From Flavobacteriales bacterium (GTDB taxonomy: Bacteria; Bacteroidota; Bacteroidia; Flavobacteriales; Flavobacteriaceae), in assembly GCA_002747735.1 (NCBI GenBank), contig PDQE01000033.1, forward strand, positions 1-35,617: a stretch of 35,617 nt of DNA. The letters run 5' to 3'. Both the position numbers and the translations under genes were made by a program. The notes below the pieces were generated by a model that saw only the letters and a list, made by a program, of their open reading frames with translations, ran no database searches and had not been told where the DNA came from. Shown piece after piece: positions 17,278 through 26,241 of the stretch (positions within the stretch are counted from its first letter, which is position 1; each line of letters starts with the position of its first letter).

Positions 17278-18708
17278 TTATTCCTCTATTTGTGAAATTC
17301 GTAAGGTATTCACCATTCCCTTTGCTCTTACCGGCATAGACGTAAGATTAATTACATAATCTCCTGGGTTGATATATCCCTTTTCTACGGCTATAATATT
17401 AATATCTTCTACCGTTTGATCTGTGCTTGCCATTTTGTCATAATAATGGGCTTTTACACCCCACAGAAGATTGAGCATGGTTAATACCCTTTTGTTAGAT
17501 GAAAAAGCTAAGATATGCGTTTTTGGCCGCCAAGCAGAGATTTGAAAAGCTGTATAACCACTATTAGTTAAAGTAGATACCACAGTAGCACCAATATTGT
17601 CGGCAATTTTTGCAGCTTGATAGCAAATAGTTTTAGAGATAAATCTTTCGTTTACACTTCTAATAAAATGTTCACGTGTATCTATTAATCTGGAATCTTC
17701 TACATTTTCTATTATAGACCTGATTTTTGCAATAACTTCTACAGGATATTCGCCAACGGAAGTTTCTCCTGAGAGCATTACCGCATCTGCACCGTCCATG
17801 ATGGAATTGGCTACATCATTTACTTCGGCACGAGTAGGAACTTGACTCTCAATCATACTTTCCATCATTTGAGTAGCAATAATTACCGGTATTCTGGCTT
17901 TTTTGGCTTGTATAACCAGACTTTTTTGTATCAGCGGTACTTTTTCCATTTCTACCTCTACCCCCAAATCGCCTCTTGCCACCATTAAACCGTCACAGTA
18001 AGGCGTAATTTGATGTATTCTATCTACGGCTTCCGGCTTTTCTATCTTCGCCATTATGGGTATTCTAAAATCGGAATGCTTGGTAATTAGGGCTCTAAGC
18101 TCTTTTAAGTCTTCGGCATGTCTTACAAAGGATAAGGCAATCCAGTCAATTTCCTGTTCTATGGCAAAAAGTGCATCTTTTTTATCTTTTTCCGTTAAAG
18201 CGGGTAGAGAAATATTTGTGTTGGGCAAATTTACCCCTTTGTTAGATTTAAGTTTTCCACCGCGTAGCACTTCTGTCTTTACATTAGTTTTGCCATCGGT
18301 TTCCAGAATTTTAAATAACAACTTTCCATCATCTACCAAAATGTTTTCACCTACTTTTACATCTTTTGGAAAATTCTGATAGGTCATATAGGCTTTTTCT
18401 GATGTGCCTTCACATTTTTCTGTGGTAAACGTAAAAATATCTCCTTTTTTTAGTTTTACTTTCTCTTTCATTTTACCCACGCGTAATTTTGGGCCTTGTA
18501 AATCAGCTAATACGGCTACGTTAAAGCCTCTCCTCTCATTAATTTCTCTTATTTGTTTTATCTTCTCTTCTACGTCATCATAAACGGCATGTGAAAAATT
18601 AATTCTAAAAACATTTACCCCTACTTCCATCATTTTTTCCAATACTTTCGGGTCTTTTGTAGCCGGACCAAGGGTAGCTACTATCTTTGTTTTTTTTCTA
18701 TTTCTCAT
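17278..18708 (-). CDS. pyk: Pyruvate kinase
   Basis: It converts phosphoenolpyruvate and ADP to pyruvate and ATP at the end of glycolysis. KTKIVATLGPA opens the barrel, VFRINFSHA binds nucleotide, MAKIEKPEA carries the catalytic Lys221 and the metal ligand Glu223, and the signature RGDLGVE is at 245-251. MQMES-like (TQMMESMI) and SGETSVGEYP follow. The 476 residues match the family and end in the C-terminal allosteric domain. It starts two bases after the IPExxxVDY gene stop, so the two are co-transcribed. Confidence 0.96.
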   Translation of the reverse strand: MRNRKKTKIVATLGPATKDPKVLEKMMEVGVNVFRINFSHAVYDDVEEKIKQIREINERRGFNVAVLADLQGPKLRVGKMKEKVKLKKGDIFTFTTEKCEGTSEKAYMTYQNFPKDVKVGENILVDDGKLLFKILETDGKTNVKTEVLRGGKLKSNKGVNLPNTNISLPALTEKDKKDALFAIEQEIDWIALSFVRHAEDLKELRALITKHSDFRIPIMAKIEKPEAVDRIHQITPYCDGLMVARGDLGVEVEMEKVPLIQKSLVIQAKKARIPVIIATQMMESMIESQVPTRAEVNDVANSIMDGADAVMLSGETSVGEYPVEVIAKIRSIIENVEDSRLIDTREHFIRSVNERFISKTICYQAAKIADNIGATVVSTLTNSGYTAFQISAWRPKTHILAFSSNKRVLTMLNLLWGVKAHYYDKMASTDQTVEDINIIAVEKGYINPGDYVINLTSMPVRAKGMVNTLRISQIEE

Positions 18709-18710
18709 TG

Positions 18711-19175
18711 TTAAAAAATTAAGTAATCTTTAGATTTTAAAGAATCCGGTGCTACTGAAAATGTGGTTACTACACCCGGAATTTCTTTTATTTTGTTTAT
18801 TATATTTAAAGTGTTTAGTTGGTTATAATCATCGTTTATTTTTAGAAAAAAATCCACATCTTTTTTTTCTTCTATCAAATAACTGATATGGGTTTGCTCT
18901 GTAAACAAAACATTTTCTGCCACTATATTATTGGCAAAATACTGTTTATTGGCCAGAAAAACATATTCAGAATAACTGGCCGGGCAGTAATAAGTATAAA
19001 GGCCAAAGGCACAGTTTTTATCATTAAATGAGAGTCCACCAGATTCGCAAGATAGTTTTATTTTTAAAAATTTATTTAGGAAGTACACCAATCGGTATTC
19101 TTCTAATGTGCTGTTAATGGCAATTAAAGTATAGTCGTGGTCAAATTCACAATCCAATGTTAATTTTCTGGACAT
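18711..19175 (-). CDS. IPExxxVDY family protein
   Basis: This 154-residue protein of unknown function has the position between rnc and pyk that the family usually has in Bacteroidota. The naming motif appears in a variant form, IEEKKDVDFFLKI (about residues 111-123). The C-terminus IPGVVTTFSV..SLKSKDYLIF is also typical. There is no signal peptide or transmembrane segment, so it is probably cytoplasmic. Its constant neighbours suggest a housekeeping role, but the sequence gives no mechanism. Confidence 0.82.
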   Translation of the reverse strand: MSRKLTLDCEFDHDYTLIAINSTLEEYRLVYFLNKFLKIKLSCESGGLSFNDKNCAFGLYTYYCPASYSEYVFLANKQYFANNIVAENVLFTEQTHISYLIEEKKDVDFFLKINDDYNQLNTLNIINKIKEIPGVVTTFSVAPDSLKSKDYLIF

Positions 19176-19266
19176 CTCAATTAATTTATACTAAAACATA
19201 GTTTAGCAAATACAACAACCGCTTACGTGCCAACCGTTACTTTAGCTTAAGTTGTTTTGACAAAAT

Positions 19267-20001
19267 TTATGCGGAAATTACATCCTGTAACTTGAAATAG
19301 GCTCTTTTAGATGCTATTTCTTCGGCTTTTTTCTTGGAAGTGGCTCGGCCTTTGGCTACTTGTTCATCATTTATAAACAATTTTACACTAAAGTGTTTTA
19401 GAACATCATTACCGGTATCTTCATAAACTCTAAAAGAAATATGCTTTTTTTCTTTTTGACAATATTCTATCAAAACACTTTTATAACTTGTAATTTTTCC
19501 TTCTAACCGTTCTAAATCTACATATGGCTCTATTACCGTATGATAAATAAATTTTTCGCAGGTATTGTAGCCTTTATCCAAAAAAACCGCTCCCACTAAG
19601 GCTTCAAACATATTGCCATGAATATTTTCGCCAAAATTTTCCTTGGGCACTCTACTTCTTATAAAACTGATTAAAGATAAATCTTTGCCTATTTCATTAA
19701 GGTGTTCCCTACTTACTATTTTTGCCCGCATTTGAGTTAAATAGCCTTCATCACCTGATGGCACCTCTTCAAACAAGTAAATGGTTATAACAGAACTGAG
19801 TAAAGCATCACCCAGAAATTCTAATCTTTCGTAATTTATGGTTTTGCCTTTTTGGTTTACCTTATTTACAGAGCTATGTGTAAATGCCTCTTTGTAATGA
19901 TGTAATGCATTGGGTTTAAAGCCAGTTACCTCTTGAAGGGAATGTAAAAATCTTTCATCTTTTTCTGAACGAGATTTTAAGATTTTTTTTATAAGGTTCA
20001 T
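19267..20001 (-). CDS. rnc: Ribonuclease III
   Basis: It cleaves double-stranded RNA in rRNA processing and mRNA turnover. The signature ERLEFLGDA is at residues 58-66, and the second acidic cluster lies in HGNMFEALVGAVFLDKG (Glu133 region). A double-stranded RNA-binding domain covers about 173-238, ending in the typical SKKKAEEIASKRA helix. The length is 244 residues. It follows fabF by seven bases, and the fabF-rnc link is common in this phylum. Confidence 0.95.
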   Translation of the reverse strand: MNLIKKILKSRSEKDERFLHSLQEVTGFKPNALHHYKEAFTHSSVNKVNQKGKTINYERLEFLGDALLSSVITIYLFEEVPSGDEGYLTQMRAKIVSREHLNEIGKDLSLISFIRSRVPKENFGENIHGNMFEALVGAVFLDKGYNTCEKFIYHTVIEPYVDLERLEGKITSYKSVLIEYCQKEKKHISFRVYEDTGNDVLKHFSVKLFINDEQVAKGRATSKKKAEEIASKRAYFKLQDVISA

Positions 20002-20008
20002 AAGCGAA

Positions 20009-21262
<1,254 letters not shown>

Positions 21263-21300
21263 GTTTTATATTATGAATTCGGTTGATTAGATTAGTACAT

Positions 21301-21412
21301 AAGGCTGTCTCAACCAATTTTATAGCTAACCTAAAAATGTAAGTTACTACATATTACATCGTATAACTAAGGTGTTATACAATAAAAGCTAACAAACTGT
21401 TGAGACAACCTT
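21301..21412. repeat. Inverted-repeat element between acpP and fabF
   Basis: AAGGCTGTCTCAAC (21301-21314) and GTTGAGACAACCTT (21399-21412) are inverted copies with 13 of 14 matches, enclosing 84 bases with no ORF. A second perfect inverted repeat, GTATAAC/GTTATAC (21361-21367, 21374-21380), lies inside. TGTCTCAA-type termini occur on some insertion sequences, so this may be a small non-autonomous element. As RNA it could fold into a long hairpin between the two genes and affect fabF expression. Confidence 0.55.
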
Positions 21413-21426
21413 TATAAAAAGAATAC

Positions 21427-21663
21427 TTATCCTTTTGCTTCTTCTATATAGCTGATTGCCTGGCCTACAGTACCTATATTTTCTGCTTGGTCATCAGGGA
21501 TTTGAATATCAAATTCTTTTTCAAATTCCATGATTAATTCCACAGTGTCTAAGGAGTCCGCTCCTAAATCGTTAGTAAAATTAGCTTCATTAGTTACTTC
21601 ATTTTCGTCAACGCCTAATTTGTCAACGATGATAGCTTTTACTCTTGATGCAATGTCTGACAT
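21427..21663 (-). CDS. acpP: Acyl carrier protein
   Basis: The 78-residue acidic protein carries the growing acyl chain on a phosphopantetheine attached to Ser37 in [11 protein letters not shown]. The helix II segment [12 protein letters not shown] and the C-terminal helix are normal. It opens the minus-strand cluster and has a well-formed promoter (21695-21723). The short 78-residue length and acidity are typical. Confidence 0.97.
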   Translation of the reverse strand: MSDIASRVKAIIVDKLGVDENEVTNEANFTNDLGADSLDTVELIMEFEKEFDIQIPDDQAENIGTVGQAISYIEEAKG

Positions 21664-21694
21664 AATTTATTTAATTTTTAGATTTTATTTGCGG

Positions 21695-21723
21695 CAAAAA
21701 TACTAAACTTTAGTTTAAAACAA
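21695..21723 (-). promoter_or_regulatory. acpP promoter (-33/-7)
   Basis: On the minus strand a TTG (21723-21721), an 18-base spacer and TAttTTTG (21702-21695) form a good Bacteroidota sigma-ABfr promoter about 32 bases upstream of the acpP ATG. It is among the best promoter matches in the window. Confidence 0.7.
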
Positions 21724-21840
21724 GATTTTGCCAAAAAAATGTGTGCTCTAATTTAAAAAAAAATGTTTATTTTTAATAATTTACCACACAAATGTTATTA
21801 ATAATCCCTTTTTTTGTCACCAAAACACGCCACTCATAAA

Positions 21841-22353
21841 ATGAAAAAAATAGTAATTCTTGCTTCCGGTTCAGGAACAAATGCAGAAAACATTATTAAA
21901 TATTTTAAACACAGTCCTGTGGCTAAGGTAGCACTTGTGCTTTCAAACAAAAAAAATGCCAAAGTGCTGGAAAAAGCTAAACTATTAGATATTAAAACCT
22001 TAACCTTTAACAAAAAAGATTTTTATGAAAGTGATTTGATACTGAAGTTATTAAAAAAGGAAGCAGATTACATCATATTAGCTGGATTTTTATGGAAAGT
22101 CCCCGAAAAAATAGTTAAAACATTTCCCAATAAAATTATAAACATCCATCCGGCTTTATTACCAAAATACGGTGGAAAAGGCATGTACGGCAATAATGTG
22201 CACAAAGCGGTTATTGCCCATAAAGAAAAAGAAACCGGTATTACTATTCATTATGTAAATGAAAACTATGACGAAGGAGCGATTATTTTTCAGGATGTTA
22301 TAGTACAAACACTTTCCGAAGATTATCAAAAAGGTTATTTTAGGAGACCTTAA
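21841..22353 (+). CDS. purN: Phosphoribosylglycinamide formyltransferase, C-terminus apparently frameshifted
   Basis: PurN formylates GAR with 10-formyltetrahydrofolate in purine synthesis. From ATG 21841 (MKKIVILASGSGTNAENI) the fold is intact through the active-site segment INIHPALLPKYGGKGMYG and YDEGAIIFQ, which hold the catalytic Asn, His and Asp. After TLSED (residue 161) the frame runs into YQKGYFRRP and stops at 22353, giving 170 residues against about 190 expected. Another frame from 22328 to a TGA at 22373-22375 reads KKVILGDLKKSLKGF, which looks like the normal C-terminal end (FPKVI..L). About 18-19 residues between these parts seem lost. A TTG start at 21814 is possible but less likely. 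It diverges from acpP. Confidence 0.8.
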   Translation: MKKIVILASGSGTNAENIIKYFKHSPVAKVALVLSNKKNAKVLEKAKLLDIKTLTFNKKDFYESDLILKLLKKEADYIILAGFLWKVPEKIVKTFPNKIINIHPALLPKYGGKGMYGNNVHKAVIAHKEKETGITIHYVNENYDEGAIIFQDVIVQTLSEDYQKGYFRRP

Positions 22354-22435
22354 AAAAAGCCTTAAAGGTTTTTGAAATCTGAATCACTATAGATAATTAC
22401 CCATTCTAATACCATTTCCACCTCAAAATTATACC

Positions 22436-22573
22436 ATATATAATGCTATATTGAATTTGGGTGTGAATTTTTACTTATACAAGACAAAAAACACAGACAT
22501 AGCCTTAGCTATGGCGAGTATTTTTAACGTAGTAGAAATGAAAATTTATCCAATTATATATAGCATTATATAT
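22436..22573. repeat. MITE-like palindromic element
   Basis: ATATATAATGCTATAT (22436-22451) recurs as its exact reverse complement at 22558-22573. The two arms remain imperfectly complementary inward to a central perfect hairpin, CATAGC-CTTA-GCTATG (22498-22513). The whole 138 bases can fold into one long imperfect hairpin. It sits between the convergent purN and aconitase genes and carries no gene. The form suggests a non-autonomous mobile repeat, and in place it could act as a bidirectional terminator. Flanking DNA (22408-22435) may also belong to it. Confidence 0.6.
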
Positions 22574-22650
22574 TAGATATGGAATACAACAGGTACAATA
22601 CCCCGAAAAGAATCGGAAAAGCTGAATTCAAAGATTTTAAACCCTTAGTC

Positions 22651-24857
22651 TTAGCCGGCATTCTGCTTTTTAATCAAATTCAATGCAGAACCGGCTTTAA
22701 ACCATTCTATTTGCGTTTGATTATAGGTATGATTAGCTTTAATGGTGTCTGTACTGCCATCAGCATGTTTTACTAATATGGTTAGTGGTTTTTCCGGGGC
22801 AAAATCTACTAAATCTATAAAATCAAAGGTGTCATCTTCTTTAATTTTGTGTGAATTCTGGCAAATGACTTTACCAATACGGCAATAACGCCCAGATGCC
22901 GCGGCTGCATAGCGGCATGTTCGCGTGAAGAACCTTCGCCATAATTGTGGTCTCCAACAACAATTGTAGGTATTCCGGCTTTTTTATAAGCTCGTTGCGT
23001 ATCGGGTACGGCTCCGTATTCACCGGTCAGTTGATTTTTAACCAAATTGGTTTTCTTGTTAAAAGCGTTTACCGCACCTATTAGCGTATTATTGGCAATA
23101 TTATCCAAATGGCCACGATATTTCAACCAAGGGCCGGCCATAGAAATATGGTCTGTGGTACATTTTCCAAAGGCTTTTATTAATAGCTTGGCTCCGGTAA
23201 TATTTTTTCTGTTCCAAGGTTCAAAAGGGGTAAGGATTTGCAATCTTTCGCTATCCTCACTTACTTTTACTTCTACGTCACTTCCGTCTTCTTTGGGTGA
23301 CACATAGCCATTGTCATCTACCTCAAAACCATCCGGTGGCAGTTCTATCCCTTGCGGCTCGTCTAGTTTTATTTCTTCACCGTCTTTATTAAGAATAGTA
23401 TCGTGCATTGGGTCAAAGTCCAGCCTTCCGGCTATGGTAATGGCAGCTACCATTTCGGGCGAACCTACAAAAGCATGCGTATTTGGGTTGCCATCTGCCC
23501 TTTTGGAAAAATTCCGGTTAAACGAATGGACTATGGTATTCTTTTCAAAGTCTTTAAGGTCGCTTCTGTCCCACTGGCCTATACACGGACCACATGCATT
23601 GGTAAAAATAGTGGCTCCCAAATCTTCAAATACTTTTAGCAAGCCGTCCCTTTCTGCCGTAAAACGTATCTGCTCCGAACCCGGATTAATACCAAAATCA
23701 CTTTTGGGTGTAATCTTTTTGTTAATTGCTTGCCGGGCAATTGATGCTGCTCTGGTAAGGTCTTCGTAAGAAGAATTGGTACATGAGCCAATCAATCCCC
23801 AATCTACTTTTAACGGCCAGTCGTTTGTTTTGGCTTTTTCGCCCAATTGGCCTACTGGTGTGGCTAAATCCGGCGTAAAAGGGCCGTTAAGATGAGGACG
23901 TAATTCCGAAAGGTTAATTTCAATAACCTGGTCAAAGTATTTTTCGGGGTTTTCATAAACTTCAGGGTCACCGGTAAGGTGTTCTTTTATTTTATTGGCT
24001 TCATCAGCTACATCATTTCTGTCTGTAGCCCTTAGAAAACGTTCCATGGATTCGTCATAGCCAAAAGTAGAGGTGGTAGCTCCTATTTCCGCCCCCATAT
24101 TACAAATGGTACCTTTTCCGGTACAGGAGAGGCTTTTTGCTCCCGGGCCAAAGTATTCCACAATAGCTCCGGTACCACCTTTTACCGTAAGGATACCGGC
24201 AACTTTTAAGATAACGTCTTTAGCGGCAGTCCAACCATTAAGTTTTCCGGTGAGTCTAACACCAATAAGTTTCGGGAATTTCAATTCCCAAGGCATATCC
24301 GCCATCACATCCACGGCATCCGCTCCACCTACGCCTACGGCTACCATGCCCAACCCACCGGCATTTACCGTATGCGAGTCTGTACCTATCATCATACCGC
24401 CGGGAAAAGCGTAATTTTCCAATACCACTTGATGAATGATACCTGCTCCGGGTTTCCAAAACCCAATACCATACTTATTAGAAACCGATTCTAAAAAATC
24501 GAATACTTCACTACTGATTTTATTGGCTCGTATTAAATCAGGAGCAGCACCTTGTTTGGCTTGGATAAGGTGGTCACAGTGTACGGTAGTGGGTACAGCC
24601 ACTTTCTTTTTGCCAGCCTGCATAAATTGCAATAATGCCATCTGGGCCGTAGCATCCTGACAAGCTATTCTGTCTGGTTTAAAATTAACGTATGACTTTC
24701 CTCTGGTATACACTTCTGTAGGCATTCCTTCGTCCAAATGCGAATACAGTATTTTTTCTGCAAGTGTTAACGGTTTTCGGGTAAGTTCTTTTACTTTTGC
24801 GATACGTTCGCCAAGGGTTCTGTAAACCGCCTTGATCATTTCTATGTCAAATGCCAT
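22651..24857 (-). pseudogene. Aconitate hydratase, frameshifted near the C-terminus
   Basis: Aconitase interconverts citrate and isocitrate in the TCA cycle through a 4Fe-4S cluster. From ATG 24857 the frame encodes the catalytic domains with the cluster ligands in [11 protein letters not shown] and ACGPCIGQW, and the swivel-domain [18 protein letters not shown]. After SFARIH (CAC at 22853-22851) the frame changes: the open frame ends as [11 protein letters not shown] (stop 22817-22815). The true tail continues in another frame from 22848 as [13 protein letters not shown] and ends FKAGSALNLIKKQNAG with TAA at 22653-22651. About 20 residues that normally follow ARIH are missing. A loss of 61 bases would restore 755 residues, my recollection of the usual length in flavobacteria. 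The catalytic Arg and Ser of the swivel domain lie before the break, but 65 conserved residues are lost to the frame. It may be real damage or an assembly error. Confidence 0.88.
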
Positions 24858-24887
24858 ATAATTATTTTTAAAAACAGGTTAGCGGCA

Positions 24888-24925
24888 CAAAGGTAATTAT
24901 TTTAACAATATTATCAAAATATTGT
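24888..24925 (-). promoter_or_regulatory. Aconitase promoter with overlapping dyad
   Basis: On the minus strand TTG (24917-24915), a 19-base spacer and TAccTTTG (24895-24888) form a good promoter upstream of the aconitase ATG. The TTG lies in the loop of a perfect 8-bp dyad, ACAATATT/AATATTGT (24905-24912, 24918-24925), which could be an operator. Confidence 0.6.
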
Positions 24926-25002
24926 CAAATAATCAAATATGATTGAATTATTGATAAAATAAATAAATAAATTTTGAATAAATGACAAATAAAATGATAA
25001 AA

Positions 25003-25278
25003 TTAAACTATTTCTGCAGAAAGACCGAGATCTAATAGTTTAGTACAGCGAGGTTCCAAATCTGCATATTCTCCTGATTTTACAGAACACTTTCCCTTAA
25101 AATGCACCAAGTGAGTACATTGTTCTGCTTGCAATGGCGTATGTTCACATACTTTGATTAGGGCTTCAATTACAAAATCAAAGGTATTTATATCATCATT
25201 AAAAAGGATGATTTCATGTTGGGGCATTTCTTGCTCCATCACATCCAGTTCTTCTTGTATTTTATGCTTAATATCCAT
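25003..25278 (-). CDS. clpS: ATP-dependent Clp protease adaptor protein ClpS
   Basis: The 91-residue protein is the ClpS adaptor that delivers N-degron substrates to a Clp ATPase. The binding pocket segment ILFNDDINTFDFVIEAL (about residues 24-40) and the later HFKGKCSVKSG region are conserved. A short N-terminal arm (about 1-20) is the usual part that enters the Clp channel. It lies downstream of batE on the same strand, 114 bases away, with no obvious terminator or functional link. Confidence 0.92.
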   Translation of the reverse strand: MDIKHKIQEELDVMEQEMPQHEIILFNDDINTFDFVIEALIKVCEHTPLQAEQCTHLVHFKGKCSVKSGEYADLEPRCTKLLDLGLSAEIV

Positions 25279-25392
25279 TACGGTGCAAAATTATAAAAAA
25301 AGTATTGAAACGGCAAATGCCTAATTGTAAAGGGCGATGAATGATCTGCTAAACCAGACAAACTCAGAATATTAGTTTTAATGGCTGCTCTT

Positions 25393-26241
25393 TCATATTT
25401 CCTTAACATCCTCTGCCACTATCCAACCTATTTTTCCATCAGCAAGTTTTATTTTTTTCCAGTTGTCCACCCTTTCCAATATTTTTACCTTGGTGCCCTC
25501 GTGAAGTTGAAAACTCACCGCACTGGACATACTGGGAGCGGTTTTAACATCAGTTTGTTGGACAAAAACTAAAGCTTCCGTGTTATTTTTTTGGTATTTG
25601 TAATTGGCATACGCAAAAAACAAAAACAATACAGACAAAGCGGCACTGATAAAGCTACCCGCAAAATAGGCTTTTTTTGTATTAGAATCATACGAAAAAT
25701 GATATAACAGGAACAATACCCCAAAGGCAAAGGCTAAACCAACAGCTATCCAAGCCCATTGATTATAACTGAGTTGTAAAATAATACTTTCTCTAAACTT
25801 TTGACTGATGGTTTTGGGAAGCGGCTCTATATTGTCTATAGTCATTCTCTTGGCAAAAGCTAAATTAAATTCCGCATCTTTATACCGCGGATTCATTTTT
25901 AATACTTTTTCATAATAATAAATGGCCGGAGCTATTTTGTTGAGTTTATAATATGTATTGGCAATATTGTAAAGCAAATCTTCAGATGCTATACCATATT
26001 TTTCTATCTCCTTGTACTTTTCTAAAGCTGCCGCATAATCCTCTTTCTGATAATCCTTATTAGCCGCAACAAACAAACTATCCGCCTGTTGTTGATTTGC
26101 AAAAGTCATCACAGGCAATAAAAGCAACATAACAAAAAACATCATTTTTTTTGCTTCTGTCAGTTGACTAACAGCCATTAATTGCCTTATTCCCTCTCCA
26201 TTAAAGGGGATTATAAAGAGGTTTTGAGAGAGGCTTTTCAT
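25393..26241 (-). CDS. batE: BatE: TPR, two-TM and SH3 domain protein
   Basis: After a signal segment (MMFFVMLLLLPVMTFA) come TPR motifs (about residues 55-125, YNIANTYYKLNKIAPAIYYYEKVL), two transmembrane helices (about 157-176 and 188-208), and a C-terminal bacterial SH3 domain ending WIVAEDVKEI. This is the layout of BatE of the Bacteroides aerotolerance operon. The longest frame starts at 26241, overlapping the batD stop (ATGA), but its first 21 residues (MKSLSQNLFIIPFNGEG...) come from a CT-rich repeat-like segment (26190-26241). A start at ATG 26178 (residue 22) or 26145 (residue 33) would give a normal signal peptide. Confidence 0.88.
   Translation of the reverse strand: MKSLSQNLFIIPFNGEGIRQLMAVSQLTEAKKMMFFVMLLLLPVMTFANQQQADSLFVAANKDYQKEDYAAALEKYKEIEKYGIASEDLLYNIANTYYKLNKIAPAIYYYEKVLKMNPRYKDAEFNLAFAKRMTIDNIEPLPKTISQKFRESIILQLSYNQWAWIAVGLAFAFGVLFLLYHFSYDSNTKKAYFAGSFISAALSVLFLFFAYANYKYQKNNTEALVFVQQTDVKTAPSMSSAVSFQLHEGTKVKILERVDNWKKIKLADGKIGWIVAEDVKEI

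Noticed and set aside
21814..21840. A TTG start lengthening PurN by nine residues
   Set aside because: The ATG at 21841 gives the standard N-terminus MKKIVILASGSG.
22579..22776. A 65-codon plus-strand frame between purN and aconitase
   Set aside because: It overlaps the frameshifted C-terminal coding part of aconitase on the other strand and the edge of the palindromic element.
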